Below are positions 34,643-48,806 of a stretch of 64,000 bases of DNA, in pieces. How positions within the stretch are numbered: position 1 is the first letter of the stretch; each line of letters starts with the position of its first letter. The DNA lies in assembly GCF_025698545.1 (NCBI RefSeq), contig NC_068575.1:61885980-61949979 (forward strand). The letters are read 5' to 3'. The notes below the pieces were generated by a model, which ran no database searches, was not told the DNA's origin, and worked only from the letters and a program-made list of their open reading frames with translations. Position numbers and translations under genes: made by a program. This DNA is from Gossypium raimondii. Lineage: Eukaryota > Streptophyta > Magnoliopsida > Malvales > Malvaceae.

Positions 34643-37600
34643 ACCACCCTCGCCGGTTTCTTTCTCCTGGAACTGATCAACTGCCAATATATATACATAT
34701 TTACTCATACATGCATACATACAGCAGTACATTTGAGGTACTTTCGGCGTTAATGTAATCATCTTGTCCTTGCATCATTGTTACTTATATATGGGGTTAA
34801 TCGTGGTCGGTTTCTTGAGCTCGTAGATGAGGTTTTTGATAGACATGGATGTTAATTTTATGTTGCTTGTTACAATGCACCCCTCTTTAAGGATGATCCC
34901 TAAAGACAGATTGCTCGGACATAGCTAACATCTGGTAATGTTAAACTAGACTATCTTATGTTCTTCATGATTTGCTGTCTGCTTTATCATTACTGTATAG
35001 CTAAGTTACTCAGTCTCGGTGCCGGACACCCGAGTATATATACATTATAAGCAAAAGTATCGTTAGGGAATACTAAGTATATATGCTCTGACTACTTAGT
35101 CGGATATTTCTTAACGTTGAGCTACTCGACTTTAGCCAACGAAACAGCTATGCTGTGCATTTTTTTGGTGCTGTCTAAAGGCAAATAACAGTGGTGTTTA
35201 AGCTATCATGTCGAAATTGAGTTTTAAACATTTTATAATTTTTTTGCATTATATGAAATTTGAAACATTGGTATGTTCATGTGATGTTATGTTCTATCGA
35301 AAACAATAAACATCCAGAAAAGGATAGAATCTAAGCACAGTTCAACCAATGTGTTGTTACCAAGAGATGTTGAATGTAATAATAACATTGGGATAAACAT
35401 GTCTATTAATACCCAGAACATTCTCGATTTTGGGCTAATCATGCTATTTGAACCCAATAACCTTACTGCTTCGTTCGGCTGATTTAGCACCTTCTGTTCT
35501 AGAAAAATTATTAAAATTTAATTTTATAATTAATGCTATATGTTTAATTAATTTTTTTCAATTATTATTTTTATATATTTTACTCGGATGTTTGAACTTT
35601 TATAAGATTTTATAATGCTTTATTTTAATTAATATTGCAGAAACCAATATGATATAAAATTATTTAATATTCACAAAATGAATATTTAATATTTCAGGTT
35701 GTGGATTTAGGGTTAAATTCGACTAAAATATATGGAGCACTTTTTAATGTGGTGTTTGTCTGTTGTTTTTTCTTTTTCTATAAATGATAGTGATGTTAAA
35801 TTTTGTAGTGCTTAACCAAAATTGATTTGATGATAGTTGATTGTTAATATTAATTTTAAATCTTGAAAAAAAATCATTAACAATTAATATTAAATTTTTT
35901 ATTACCAGAATCACAAATATTCAAATCTAATAATATTAACAATTAAATTTTGTTTTATTGTTGTCTGCCAATGACCGAAGAACCCCCTCAAGAAGTTTAG
36001 TAGTGAATTTGATGTGTTTGTGTTCTGTTTTATACTAGGTTTCACCTCTCACTTCTGTCGAGAGTCGTGGGGGGCGTTCATAGAGGGAGAATACCTTTAC
36101 CCTCTAAATAAATCTCAACATTAGTTCAAAGAGCTGAACACAAACAATTCGGATTCAATACCAAACTTGTTCAAGGGATCCATCGGTCTTCAATGGACGA
36201 CATTTCATAGATTTCTCCTCAAATAGTCAAAATTTCCTCGACAATTTTTACGATATCAACCCTGAATTCCAAATTGAACACTAAAAAGATTAACACCGCC
36301 AAATTAAAATGTAAAAATATACAACACTTATCAAACATAAATACGATATAATACAAAAAAAAAATGAATATCAAATAATATATTAAACGTATATGATTTT
36401 AAAACATAATTGAATAGAGGTAATTATGAAGTGTAATGAAGTAAAGCCTTTTAGGAGAGGACACATGTGTACTTAGTTAATGTGACAGTTGAACAACCCA
36501 TGAAACATCCACTTTCATATCTGTTTCATGTCATTAAAAAAAGACAATGCAAATGGTGGACACATTGTTGACACCCATTGGATTTTTGTCACTTAAAATT
36601 CTTCCCTCTGAAAACTACGCATCAAGTATATTATTATCAATTTAGTTCTTATGTTATTCAAAATTTAAAATTATAGTTTTTACTAAATAATAACCGTTAA
36701 ATTCACTAAGTTTTATTATTTTTGTTAAATTCAGTACATCTAACACAATATCATCATATGCCACGTTAGCATGTAATTTCCATATTCACTAAAAGTTCAG
36801 TTCATGGATTAACAATTATCATTTTACGTTAAGATTAACATTTCAAGATTCGAAAAGAATAATGACTTAGAATAATCTAATCGAGAATATAGACTAAACC
36901 TATAACTGTATGTATAGTATGATATAATTTAACCAAATGGATTTAATTGTTACTATCTAGGTTAGGACTAAAATATCAAAATTCAAAAGTATATGGATTA
37001 AAATTGATCAAGTTATAGGGACTAAAGTTACAATCTTCACAAAATTATAGGGACTAATAACAAAATATAACCTAAACAGAAGCCAAACATATTGTGTTAG
37101 CTACTTTGTCTTAGAGCCAATTTGGTTGCTTGTGTGTGATTTTAACGTTTTGAAAATAATGGAACACCTTGTTGTTGATGTTTTGTCGATATCAGGCGAA
37201 ATCCTACTATTTTGATCCTCTTTTATCTTTAATCTTTTAACTTCACTATTTTACTTAACCTATTTTTGTTTACCAAAATCTAGCGTTTGATTTTCTAATT
37301 TTGGAATTGAAATTGAAATATTTACAAGACTTTTCTGTATTTTCAAAAAATAGAAAATTATAATTAATTTCAATATTGGATTAAAATTCATAAAAGTCGA
37401 TTATTTAATGAAAAAAAAAGCATGCACGTAGAAGAAACATAGGGAGCAATGATCAACTTCAAAGGTACCTGACAAAACCAATAAAAATAAAAAGTATTCA
37501 TTCAGGGTTTGGATTTTCTCACAGTTATTAAAAATAAATTATATTTAATGTTTTCAAGCTGACAATTTATGAAATCAACACTACATGTTTTATTATTAAT

Positions 37601-38149
37601 ATAATTCTAAAAATTTATTTAACATTTTCTTTGCAAAACCCTAAATTTCGCATCTTAAAATATAAACCATAAATTTTAAATTTATTTCTTTAAAAAATTA
37701 AATAAAATGGATGGTGGAAATTTGTCCGATTAACGGACTGTGACCCATCTGGGTAGTGCCAAAAGCTCGTAAAACAGTAAAATTTTATTTTAGTCATTTT
37801 AAAAATTCTTTAATTATATAATATGAAATCATATTTTGCACTCTCTTAAAAAAATTATAAATTTTAAATAAATTTGTGGTTTGGTCCTTGCATTATCTAT
37901 CTAGGACAAATATAACTCCCCTCCAAACCTTGTGGGCACCAGGAGTATTTGTCAGCCGTACAAGTATATATAGCAAACAAATCCAAAAACGTGTATTTAT
38001 ATATTTTATAGGAAAAATTACATTAATAGTTATTCAATTATTAGTATTTTTTTAATCATCAAATTATAAAAAGTTACAAAATGGTCACTCAACTATTTAA
38101 TTTTGTCTTTTTCGGTCACTCAATTGTCTTGAATTTTTTTGGATGTGAT

Positions 38150-38449
38150 CATTGTTCTTAAAACATGACTGGATTGATCGATTGGATCGAGAATCAATCG
38201 GTATACTGGTCCAAAAGGGGTTGAACCGATTGAATGAAAACTGCTCAAAACCGATAAAAATAAAAAAACTGGGACAAGAATCAGTAATTGAACAAATTGA
38301 GCTGGTTTAATAAAACTTTTTATATTTTTTTAATTTTTATAAAATTTTAATTAATTAATTATTGGTCTAACAATTAACTGATCGAAGTGATTGAATCGAG
38401 AACAAATGATTTGATCGGTTCAATCGCTGGTTTGGTTATTAGAACAATG
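38150..38449 (+). mobile_element. 300-bp hAT-like MITE inserted in an older repeat
   Basis: The left end CATTGTTCTTAAAACATGAC and the reverse complement of the right end (CATTGTTCTAATAACCAAAC) are inverted repeats. The flanking 8 bp are GATGTGAT and TATGTGAC (6 of 8 match), consistent with an aged hAT-type target duplication. The flanks (aaaatggtcactcaac / gctacgtcatcacctg) look like a separate family-E-like repeat. A second, inverted copy lies at about 54299-54591. Confidence 0.65.
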
Positions 38450-38916
38450 TATGTGACACATTAAGATTGTGCTACGTCATCACCTGAAAAATATGTAAAT
38501 TAGTTTTTTTACCCGACGATGCATGGGTTTGATCGTATGTATTAATTAAAATATAATAAAGTTATTTTATAATCTTGTATAAATTTAATTTAATTATTGA
38601 TATTATAAATAAATTCAAATCATTTTATTGTAAGTAAAATTATAAAAGAAAAAACATTATTAATAAAAATTATTTTTTTCTAAGTAAAATAATATAGATA
38701 AATGTATTGATAATATTTAATATATTTAAAATAGATAATAAATAAATATTTAAGATTTAATACATTTTATCGATAAAAATTATGATTTATTCGAACATTT
38801 TATTGATACAAAATAATTAAAATTTACCAAATCAAAGAATTATTTATTATTTTTAAATCAATTAAATATTAATTTATATTCTATTTGATTAAATATTCAA
38901 ATAAATATAGAGTTGT

Positions 38917-38925
38917 CCACGTGTC
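38917..38925 (+). promoter_or_regulatory. ABRE/G-box CCACGTGTC upstream of the HD-Zip gene
   Basis: CCACGTGTC with a CACGTG core lies about 400 bp upstream of the HD-Zip start. ATHB7/12-type genes are induced by ABA through such sites, so the position fits, but it is only a motif match. Confidence 0.5.
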
Positions 38926-39241
38926 ATTCAAATAAGTTGTCCACATCAACGAAACGTGAAAACTTTGTAGTATAATATATATGATTTTTTTAATTTTCAA
39001 GTACATTTTCAAAGTTTCAGGTCGTTTATGTTTTTCTAAATCTATACAAATATTAAAAGGGATATACTTACAAAATTATATTATGCCCCTTTAAAATCCA
39101 GTGGAACAAAGGAGAAAGAAGGACATGGATGTGTACAACGCATAGGAAAGAGAATAAGATCATACGATCAGAACTGTGTAGCCTTGATTGTAATTTCAGA
39201 ATCCATTAATTAAAAGTCTCAATCGCTTTGAAAGCAGCCAA

Positions 39242-39247
39242 ATGTAG
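39242..39247 (+). promoter_or_regulatory. Start-stop upstream ORF (ATGTAG) before the HD-Zip gene
   Basis: ATG followed at once by TAG, 80 bp upstream of the main start. Minimal AUG-stop elements can stall ribosomes and control translation. It matters only if the 5' UTR reaches this far. Confidence 0.3.
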
Positions 39248-39321
39248 TGCTCTATATCAAAGTTCCCTATAATTTTCTAAAGACCCTCAACACATATACC
39301 TTGAAAACAGAACCTCCATTA

Positions 39322-40054
39322 ATGGAGACCAGAGATCATCATCATCCATCATCAAACGAACTAATATTACAACAGTACAGTCAGGCACCACCACCAGGGA
39401 AGAACAACAGCAACAACAGCAGCAGCAACAAGAGGAGGTTCACCGACGATCAAATCAGGTTATTGGAGTCGATTTTCGAGTCAGAGACAAAGCTGGAACC
39501 GAAGAAAAAATTGCAGGTGGCGAGAGAGTTGGGTCTTCAGCCTCGACAAGTATCCATTTGGTTTCAAAACAGAAGGGCGAGGTTAAAGTCGAAACAAATG
39601 GAAAAAGATTACGTAACGTTGAGAGACAATTACGACAAGTTGGTGTCGAGATTTGAGATGTTGAAGGAAGAGAAACAGTGTTTGATTTCGCAGGTACGAG
39701 GTATCTCCCAGCCCTTCCACCATTGTTTGTTCTTACTGATAATTACTTTTGTGTGTGTGTGTTTTGTAACAGAAGGAGAAGCTAAGTGAAATGCTAGCTG
39801 AAAGTGAAACCACTGGTGTAAATAATAAGGTCAGCAAGGAGGGTAGTACTGAGCATGAAGCTGAACCAGGGTCTAGTTTCAAACAGGAAGACGATGGGGT
39901 TTTGGGTTTAGAAACCGAGAAAGGTCATAGAGAAATTGAAGATGCAGTGAAGCATGGAGATGAACTCATGAGCATGGATGAATATAGGGATTATGACGAT
40001 CAGTTTGATCATTTGTGCAGCCGTTGGCAGCACTGGTTAAACTTCTGGACTTGA
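39322..40054 (+). CDS. HD-Zip class I factor, ATHB7/ATHB12-like
   Basis: Two exons (39322-39693, 39773-40054; intron with a short GT run) give 217 residues. A His/Asn/Ser-rich N-terminus leads to a homeodomain (about 33-92: [30 protein letters not shown]) followed immediately by a leucine-zipper heptad region ([20 protein letters not shown]). The end is acidic and closes with WQHWLNFWT, a Trp-rich tail common in class I. The homeodomain [23 protein letters not shown] style is nearest ATHB7/12, ABA- and drought-induced growth regulators. Two residues that usually fix class I half-site preference, Ala46 and Trp56, are Ser (residue 78) and Leu (residue 88) here. The start at 39322 is the first ATG giving the HD-Zip frame; an upstream in-frame ATG is absent. 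Confidence 0.9.
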
Positions 40055-41521
40055 ACAGCTGCATCTTCACAAGGAAACTCGATTTTGCCTGTAGCTCCAT
40101 TGTATCTATTGATTTTGGAGTTAGAGATGTTTCCACTACCACAGAAGGAAGGAGAGTGTCGATGGCTGAGAAAGCCATGATACCGTGTTGGGGTTTCTTT
40201 TTTTCTGTTTTTCTGTTTTTTCATAAAGTTTCTAGTACAGGACGAAGACCCTTTGCCACTTCTATTCAATGTAATTAGGGATATAAATCTGACTTTTGTT
40301 CCGATTTTACTTGTACCTTTTCTATATTGCATGCCAAGATGATTATCATATCACAAAGCATGCAAAAGTTGCCTGCAGTAGCAAAGAGATGTTTCTAGTT
40401 GTAAACAAATAGATTTTTCCTTTTTGATTATAGTAAATAGATGAACAAATGGTACCTTAAAATATAAGCTATGGGTTTTGTCCAAAATCCAGTATATACT
40501 TGATGATCCTATAGAGAGGAAAAAAACAAAGATCAAAGACCATCTTTTTCCCCCATTTGTAGTCTTCCAGTAATTTGGGTTTTGGATGAAATAATCATGG
40601 AATCGAATTACATTTTGATTCATGTGTTAAAAAGAGAGTAAATTAACATTTATATGATAGTGTAAAAAGTAAATTAATTATCCTATTACAAAATTTTATC
40701 TATTTATTTTGTTAAAAATTCGTCTGTATACATCAACATGAGTTACACGTATCGCTGTTTAATTATTCCATCATTCAGTCAATTTTAACAAAGACAAATG
40801 AATAATTTTTTAACAAAAACTTTCAATTTTCTCTACATGAATTAATTTATCTATATTTTAATAAAATAAAATATAATCTAATTCCAACCCATCAAACTTC
40901 ATACTACTTTTTCCTATATATCATTGTTGAAACATGGGGTGATAAAAGTTTTTTGCTTAAACAAATGAAAGAAGCTACTATAAAGCAAAGGTTCACTACA
41001 ACACGTTTTTCTTTTCCCATTTTTCCCACCTAACCCTCAATGATTAGTAGTAATAGGAATAAAGAGAACCATGGACACCCTAATGAAAAACGTACACTTG
41101 TTTTTCTTCTTTTCATACATTGAAGAAGAATAAGTTACTTGTTGGGTACAAAAACAGCTATCAAAGTGCTTACTCGACAACCATGAAGCCGCGGAGTGGG
41201 AAAATTTTGTTTTGAGAGTCGAAATTAAATTGTATATTTTTATAATAATAAAAATATAATTTCATCATTTTAATAGTCTATAGCTTTATTATTTTTAAAA
41301 GATTAAAGTTTTTATCATTTTTTGGAGGACCAGAGTGCAAATTTACCATTATTAATTTAAAATTTTATAAATTAATAAATGGAAAATTTTTTATTTTAAG
41401 AATAAAATTGTTTCATGGGAAAATCAAGGGTTGCCGGTCACGTGAGACACATTGTGGAACTCAGTCACTGAACTGGTTTTTACAAAAGAAAGGAAGTGTA
41501 ATGAGGAAATACTTTCAACAT
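40055..41521. other. Gap between the HD-Zip gene and the tRNA
   Basis: 40055-40330 is the likely 3' UTR. 40635-40880 resembles degraded family C (gtaaattaa..cgtctgtatacatcaacatgag..acaaatgaataatttttt). 41230-41400 is a family F copy (gaccagagtgcaaatttaccattattaattt). No gene was seen. Confidence 0.5.

Positions 41522-41601
<80 letters not shown>
41522..41601 (+). tRNA. tRNA-Leu (anticodon UAG)
   Basis: The acceptor stem GACAGTT pairs with AGCTGTC (T6-G67 is a wobble). The D region has TGGCCGAGTGGTCTAAGGCG (A box). The anticodon stem CCAGA/TCTGG encloses the loop TTTAGGC, giving anticodon TAG and decoding CUA. A variable arm (about GTCCGAAAGGGC) marks a class II tRNA, and the T arm has GGGTTCAAATCCC (B box). 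No intron. A CAA just upstream and a T5 run at 41609-41613 fit plant Pol III initiation and termination. Confidence 0.96.
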
Positions 41602-42207
41602 TTATAAATTTTTAGTCAAGGTTGGTATTCAGGCGAGCCCAGTTTGTTTTTTGTTTCTTTAAAATTAAAAGTTGGGCTTAAAAGGTAGGGTTGGTATTTG
41701 GGAAGGCCCAATTTGGTGAGCAGAGTCGTTAATTTTGGAGTCAAAAGTCAACCCCATATATACACATGCATCCTCGCATAATCACGTTACATGTTTGAGA
41801 AAAGTTTATATTTACATAAATTTTAATAAAGAATATAAAGTTCCTGTTATATTTAATTATTGTATAAATTGTATCAAAACTTTGGGTTTTCGAGTTTTGA
41901 CACCAAAGTTAAAATGAGTTGCTTGCAGTCAAAAGATTATGCAGCTCAGAAGTCACCATGGTGGATGATCCAAAACATTTTCCAGACAATGTAAAAAGCA
42001 TGACCGCCATCGCGGAGTTGCAAAGTTTGTTAAATATTGCCATCATCATTTCAAAAACGAAGAACTTGCATTCAAGTACAAATGGAAGAACATAAACTAC
42101 AAGAGAGTTTCAAGCTAAACGAAATTAAAGATGTCTGTTATTAGAACAATAGTTTCCAACCAGAAATCTGATAATAAAAGTATAATTCCTCCGTCGAGAT
42201 ATGTAAT
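41602..42207. other. Gap between tRNA-Leu and the ubiquitin-L40 gene
   Basis: AT-rich. The last part is 3' UTR of the minus-strand ubiquitin-L40 gene. Nothing else was recognised. Confidence 0.5.
41609..41613 (+). terminator. Pol III terminator of tRNA-Leu
   Basis: Five T in a row, eight bases after the tRNA 3' end. Confidence 0.7.
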
Positions 42208-43785
<1,578 letters not shown>

Positions 43786-43810
43786 CTAACAAAGTATACT
43801 GACAGCCTGA

Positions 43811-43819
43811 TTAGGGTTT
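43811..43819 (-). promoter_or_regulatory. Telo-box AAACCCTAA upstream of ubiquitin-L40
   Basis: AAACCCTAA in the gene sense, 68 bp upstream of the start codon. Telo-boxes near the transcription start are characteristic of plant translation-apparatus genes. Confidence 0.7.
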
Positions 43820-43856
43820 GTAGTGAATTCTTTCTTAGCCTTGGGTTTTGGCCTTT

Positions 43857-43862
43857 TGGGCT
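43857..43862. promoter_or_regulatory. Site II motif TGGGCT upstream of ubiquitin-L40
   Basis: TGGGCY site II elements are bound by TCP factors and work with telo-boxes in ribosomal-protein promoters. Here it lies about 40 bp beyond the telo-box. Confidence 0.55.
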
Positions 43863-44821
43863 TTTCTCTGTGACACTGTCTAAATGAAAATTTTCAAAAT
43901 AGATCAATCATCCTTTTGTAAATTTTTTAATTAAATGATTAATATATAAATTTATTTTATTTAATTTTAAAAAGTTATAAAATGATAATTAAAATATTTA
44001 AAATTTTTATGTAAGTTATTAAATTATTAAAATTTTTTGTTTATATAGTCTAAAATGATCTAAAATGATAATTATTATATGAGATTTTTTCCTTTTTTAA
44101 TTCATAAATAGGAAGATAATACTTTTCAACATACATGAAACTATGTCTTTCTGTATTGATAATAATACTCATACCAAGATTCAATCACTTTCTTCATTAA
44201 ATAACTTTAAATACTATAAAATTACAAATAACTTTTTTAAACTTCGAAATTCAAGCAGCATGCCATAATTGTCGCTGCCAGATGGAAGAAGAGCCCCTAC
44301 TTTTGTATCCTTAAAACTTTATTCCCTTAAATCAAATCCACTTCCATTATTGTGTAACGTAAATTGAAAAAAAGTTGAGCACGCAAACGCATATGGGCAG
44401 GCTGGGACCAGAATCTTTTCCATAAATATCTCGGCTGTATTTGGTTCACGTTTTTTTACTTATATCTTGTATTTTTATATTTTAATTATTTAAGGATTTA
44501 AAATGTCTTCAGTAAAAGGTAAAAATATGATTACATCTTTAGATAAAAATTTATTCTATTCAACCATTAATAATTTTAAAAATTAACTAAGTCTTTTCGT
44601 TAATGAAAATCACTATTTAATTCATTGAAGGTGGATAGATGGTGGTGATGATGTAACATGTCGACAGTCCATTAAATATTCTTTTTAAAATTAATTTACT
44701 AGTAATATAAAATACTATAATCTTAAATTATTTACACAATTTAATAAAATACATTCTTTAAGTAATCTTATATTTCCTAAATCAAACGGCTAAATCCTGT
44801 ATTGTAATTAGATAAATCACA

Positions 44822-45466
44822 ATTAGACTTGTTTATAGGTCGGGTCATCCAGTTCGAAAATCGACCTAAAAAGTTAGAGGGTTTGAGTAAAATAGGTTCG
44901 AGCAAAAAAAAAGAGCCTGTTTAGAAAATGGGTCGAGCCTCAAGTAAGGCTTTTTTTGGCCCGAGCCTAACATGGTCCGAAATTGTAAGTAAAAAAATTG
45001 TTGTTTTTTTCTGTTTTGCTACTATTTTCTTGTTGTTTGCTCACTGTTTTGCTATTATTTTACTATTATGTTGCTAGTATTTTGTTGTTATTATTTGGAT
45101 ATTATATAACTCTTGTTTTTATTAATTTTGTTACTATTTAGAGGCATTTACTTGTTAATTTAGATATATTTTAGTGTTATTTAGTATAAATATATCTTTT
45201 TAATTTATTTTCAATTTGTTGAGATACATATATTTTAATATTTTTAGTATTTTTATTTATTATATATTTTAAATATATATAAAATAATATAAAAATTAAT
45301 ATGAAAAATCGATTGAGTTCAAATTTTGATATTTTTATTTAAGTTAAAATTAGACAAAATTTTAAAATTATTTCTCAAGCCTAGCGAATCCAATCATAAC
45401 AAATAAGTCTAAACTTTTAATTGAATCCGACTCAAATCCAACCCGATCCATATATACCTCTAATCA
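44822..45466 (+). mobile_element. Non-autonomous TIR element, family D
   Basis: The left end (ATTAGACTTGTTTATAGGTC) and the reverse complement of the right end (ATTAGAGGTATATATGGATC) are imperfect inverted repeats, each followed by GGGT. It carries gggtcgagcctcaagtaagg and ggcccgagcc. A copy in the opposite orientation is at 1675-2115. Confidence 0.6.
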
Positions 45467-47364
45467 TAATATACCTCCTATGAACTAAATTAAGACAAAT
45501 GTTTTTTTTTTAACAATTAAAATTGCGGTAATACCACTTTGTTTGATGGATCAAAAGTATTTCTTTTCCTTTAAAATTTTAATCATGTGGATTGACACCC
45601 ACGATTAGGACAAAATCATGATCAATGTCTAAATCAGATTGATTTAGACTAGAAATTTGACCAATTTCATAACCATAAAAAAGGGGGTGACTTTTACTTT
45701 CCTCAATCTTGATGACTTTATTTTTCTTTAAACTAAAGTATTTTTTATATATAAACATTTTCTATAATAATATCAATTTCCAAGTTTGAACTTCAACGTG
45801 TCTTTGATATTACTGTCAACAGTGTGTAGAATATAATTACCTTCACCCTCTACTAACTTCAATTCTACGCCAATTTCCTTTTTTAACAAATCAAAAGCTA
45901 ACCCAACACTTCATTCATTGGAGGGTGTCTAAAATTTGTGTAGAAAATATCTACGAAAAATGTTTTTTTAAATATTTTTTAATATTTGTTTTATAAAAAA
46001 TAATTTAAGGAAATAATTTTTCTATAAATTGATTTTTCCATTTGAAAAGCATAAATTATCTCTCTAAAATTAAATTTATTTACGAAGAATTTTATTTTAT
46101 ATAAGAACATTTTACAAAATGATTTTAAAAATTGTATCAAATGATACAAAATCATTCAAACGCAGTAAAACATCAATTTTTTAAAATACCAATCCATTAT
46201 TCGAAAATTATATTCAGCGAAATAAACATAATTCAAATAATAATAAAAACTTTAAAATTTTGATGCATGTAAATGCGTAGAAAATTAAATTTGTAGATTA
46301 TATTACATATTAAATTTAGGTTTATGTGCAATTTTAAATTTTTCATAAAAGTTTACACATATATGTTTATGCCATTTTAATTATACCCTTAATTAATTTG
46401 TATACTGTTTATATTATATAAGTATTTGTCTTTTCTCTTAAAAATTTCCCTGCTTTCCAAATTTGCCACATACATTAGGTTACAGATTAAATATTTATTT
46501 GTCAAAATTTCCTTCAGTGTTTTTATTTATTTCATTGCCTAAAATTAAATTTATTTAAGTTAGATGATATTTAGGTAAAATTTTCCAAATATTAATAACT
46601 TTGACATTTGAATGTACTACAAATGTTTAGAAAAGAAGTTCACTGTCAATTTTTCCAACCACCTTGACAATATTTTTATTTATTTTTAAATTATATGTAT
46701 TTGTATGTTTTTTTATAATTGTGTTTAACATATTTATTTTTACAAAAAGCTTCATATTTTATATTTTATAAATAATAATTAATAATATTTATGTTAATTA
46801 GGACTTAATATTCTTTATTCATAATGTATTAGTGTTTATTTTTATTTTTCTTTCATTAATTTTATTATTATCTTGTATTATATATTCCAAATTTATTTGA
46901 AAGTTTCATCGTTATAAAGATAATACAATTACAAGTTCACATTCAACCAATAAATAATGTAGAATCGAATTAGAAACGAAGTTAAAATTTTATTTGGAGG
47001 TCGAGATAAGATTATAAATTTTCTCGTGCCAAGATAAAAAATACTAAAAATAAATTATTTATATTTTAGATAAGCCAAAATTTCATTTTTCTTTAAAAAT
47101 ACTTAAATTTAATGTTTTGCTTTGCAGAGTACCCAAACCATTACATTTAATGTGTTTCAAATATAAAACGTGTGACTTATGTTTGTAATTAATAAACATT
47201 TCTATTAAAATATTTCACACCTAATTTTGTTTATTATTCACATACATACATGTAATGTGAACAGTTAAAAAGGATAAAAAATCAATTAGGTAAAAAGCAC
47301 TCTTTTGTTGACTGTTGGATGGAAGGTTGTGAATGTAATTATTTGCATTGATAATTTGCTTTTA

Positions 47365-47635
47365 TGGCTAAATTAGCTCAATATATCGAAAAAAGAGAGT
47401 ATTTTTTTAATTTATAAAAATAGGTTATTTTTAGAGAGTGTGTGAAAATACGTCTAATTAGACAAATTTTGTAAACAATAGTGTAAAAGCGCTTTTTTTT
47501 ACTTATTGAAAAACGTGTTCAGTTAGATATGTTTTAACACTTCTTCAGAAAACAACCTATTTCCTTAAATTTTAAAAAACGACCTATTTGACCAATTAGC
47601 TCTTATTTTCAACATATTTTGCTAATTTAGCTTGC
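47365..47635. mobile_element. Small fold-back element
   Basis: The left end GCTAAATTAGCTCAATATAT and the reverse complement of the right end (GCTAAATTAGCAAAATATGT) are inverted repeats. Internal arms share aaaataggttatttt / aacctatttcctt. No coding capacity. Confidence 0.6.
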
Positions 47636-48806
47636 TTTTAATATATAAATATTTTTTAAATTTTAAACAATTTAAAAATATCATATATTTTATTTTTATT
47701 TTGAATTTTAATAAAATCATTATGAATAAATATGATTTTTTAAAAAAACTACATTGTTAAATGTTATGTTTTGTTTTGTGTATGTGTTTAAAAGCTTTAA
47801 AATTATAATTATTTAAAATTATAATTATTTAGGAATAATATTTAATTCATTGTGTGCGGATATAAATATCATGTATCATATTAAATAATAATATGATATA
47901 TTGTCATTAAATAAAACTAAAATATTGCAGAATATTTATAAATAAGTACTAATAATATTTTTAAATATCAATTAATTATTACTATTAGAATAAATATCAA
48001 TAAATATCAAAAACTCTTGAATTTAGGAATTAAGATATTTGGTTTAGGATGTTAACATTAAAGTTAGGGTTTAAGGTGCGAAGCTTAAACTTTAGGATTT
48101 GAGTGTTTATTTATAATTAGTTAATTTAATTATATTCAAATAAAATTATTAATATTTATTTATAAGTCTTTCCTTATTTTCATTTTTCCAATGAAATATC
48201 ATTATTAATTGATAATGTATAAAATTTATGCACTAACGACAAATCAAATATCTTTAAAATTCTTTTAAATTGGAAGAAATATGCGCTCAAAATCATGTCC
48301 TATTCATTGTTACAATAACAACTGTACCAATTAAGTAAGACTAAATTGACCCTATTCTTTTTACTAAAAGAGTAAGTAATAAATGTGTAAAAGTACCATA
48401 AAATCTCTATTTTATTAAAAATAGACAAATTAATTTTTATCGTCAAAGAAATAAATGAATATGTAACTATTAATTTACTTATTTAAAAGTAAAAACACAA
48501 AATGCAAGTGATTATGTGGTAATAAAGGGAGAATTAATTGTTATTTGTTACATATATTTGTAATTTAAGTTCTGATTTGTTGTTGAAATTAATGTCAATA
48601 GAAAAACACTAAAATAAAGAAATAATGGAGAGATTAGAAATAATGAGCTTCTCTTAAGGTCAATCTGCAAGTCTTTCACTTTGAAAACCCTCTCTCTCTC
48701 TAAAAATTCGATAGAGCAGAGAGAGTCTAGAGGGAGAGACTAAAGGAAAGGGGGGCAGCTTAAGCTTCTCTCTTTGTTTTGGGCTTTCCTTTACATTAAA
48801 ACTTCC

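Larger units (their letters stand above)
34643..39321. other. 4.7-kb gap with one nested MITE and the HD-Zip promoter
   Basis: 34643-35200 is 3' flank of the CID gene. The interior is AT-rich with degraded inverted-repeat material (36620-37080). A hAT-like MITE lies at 38150-38449. An ABRE-like site lies at 38917-38925. No gene was seen. Confidence 0.5.
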
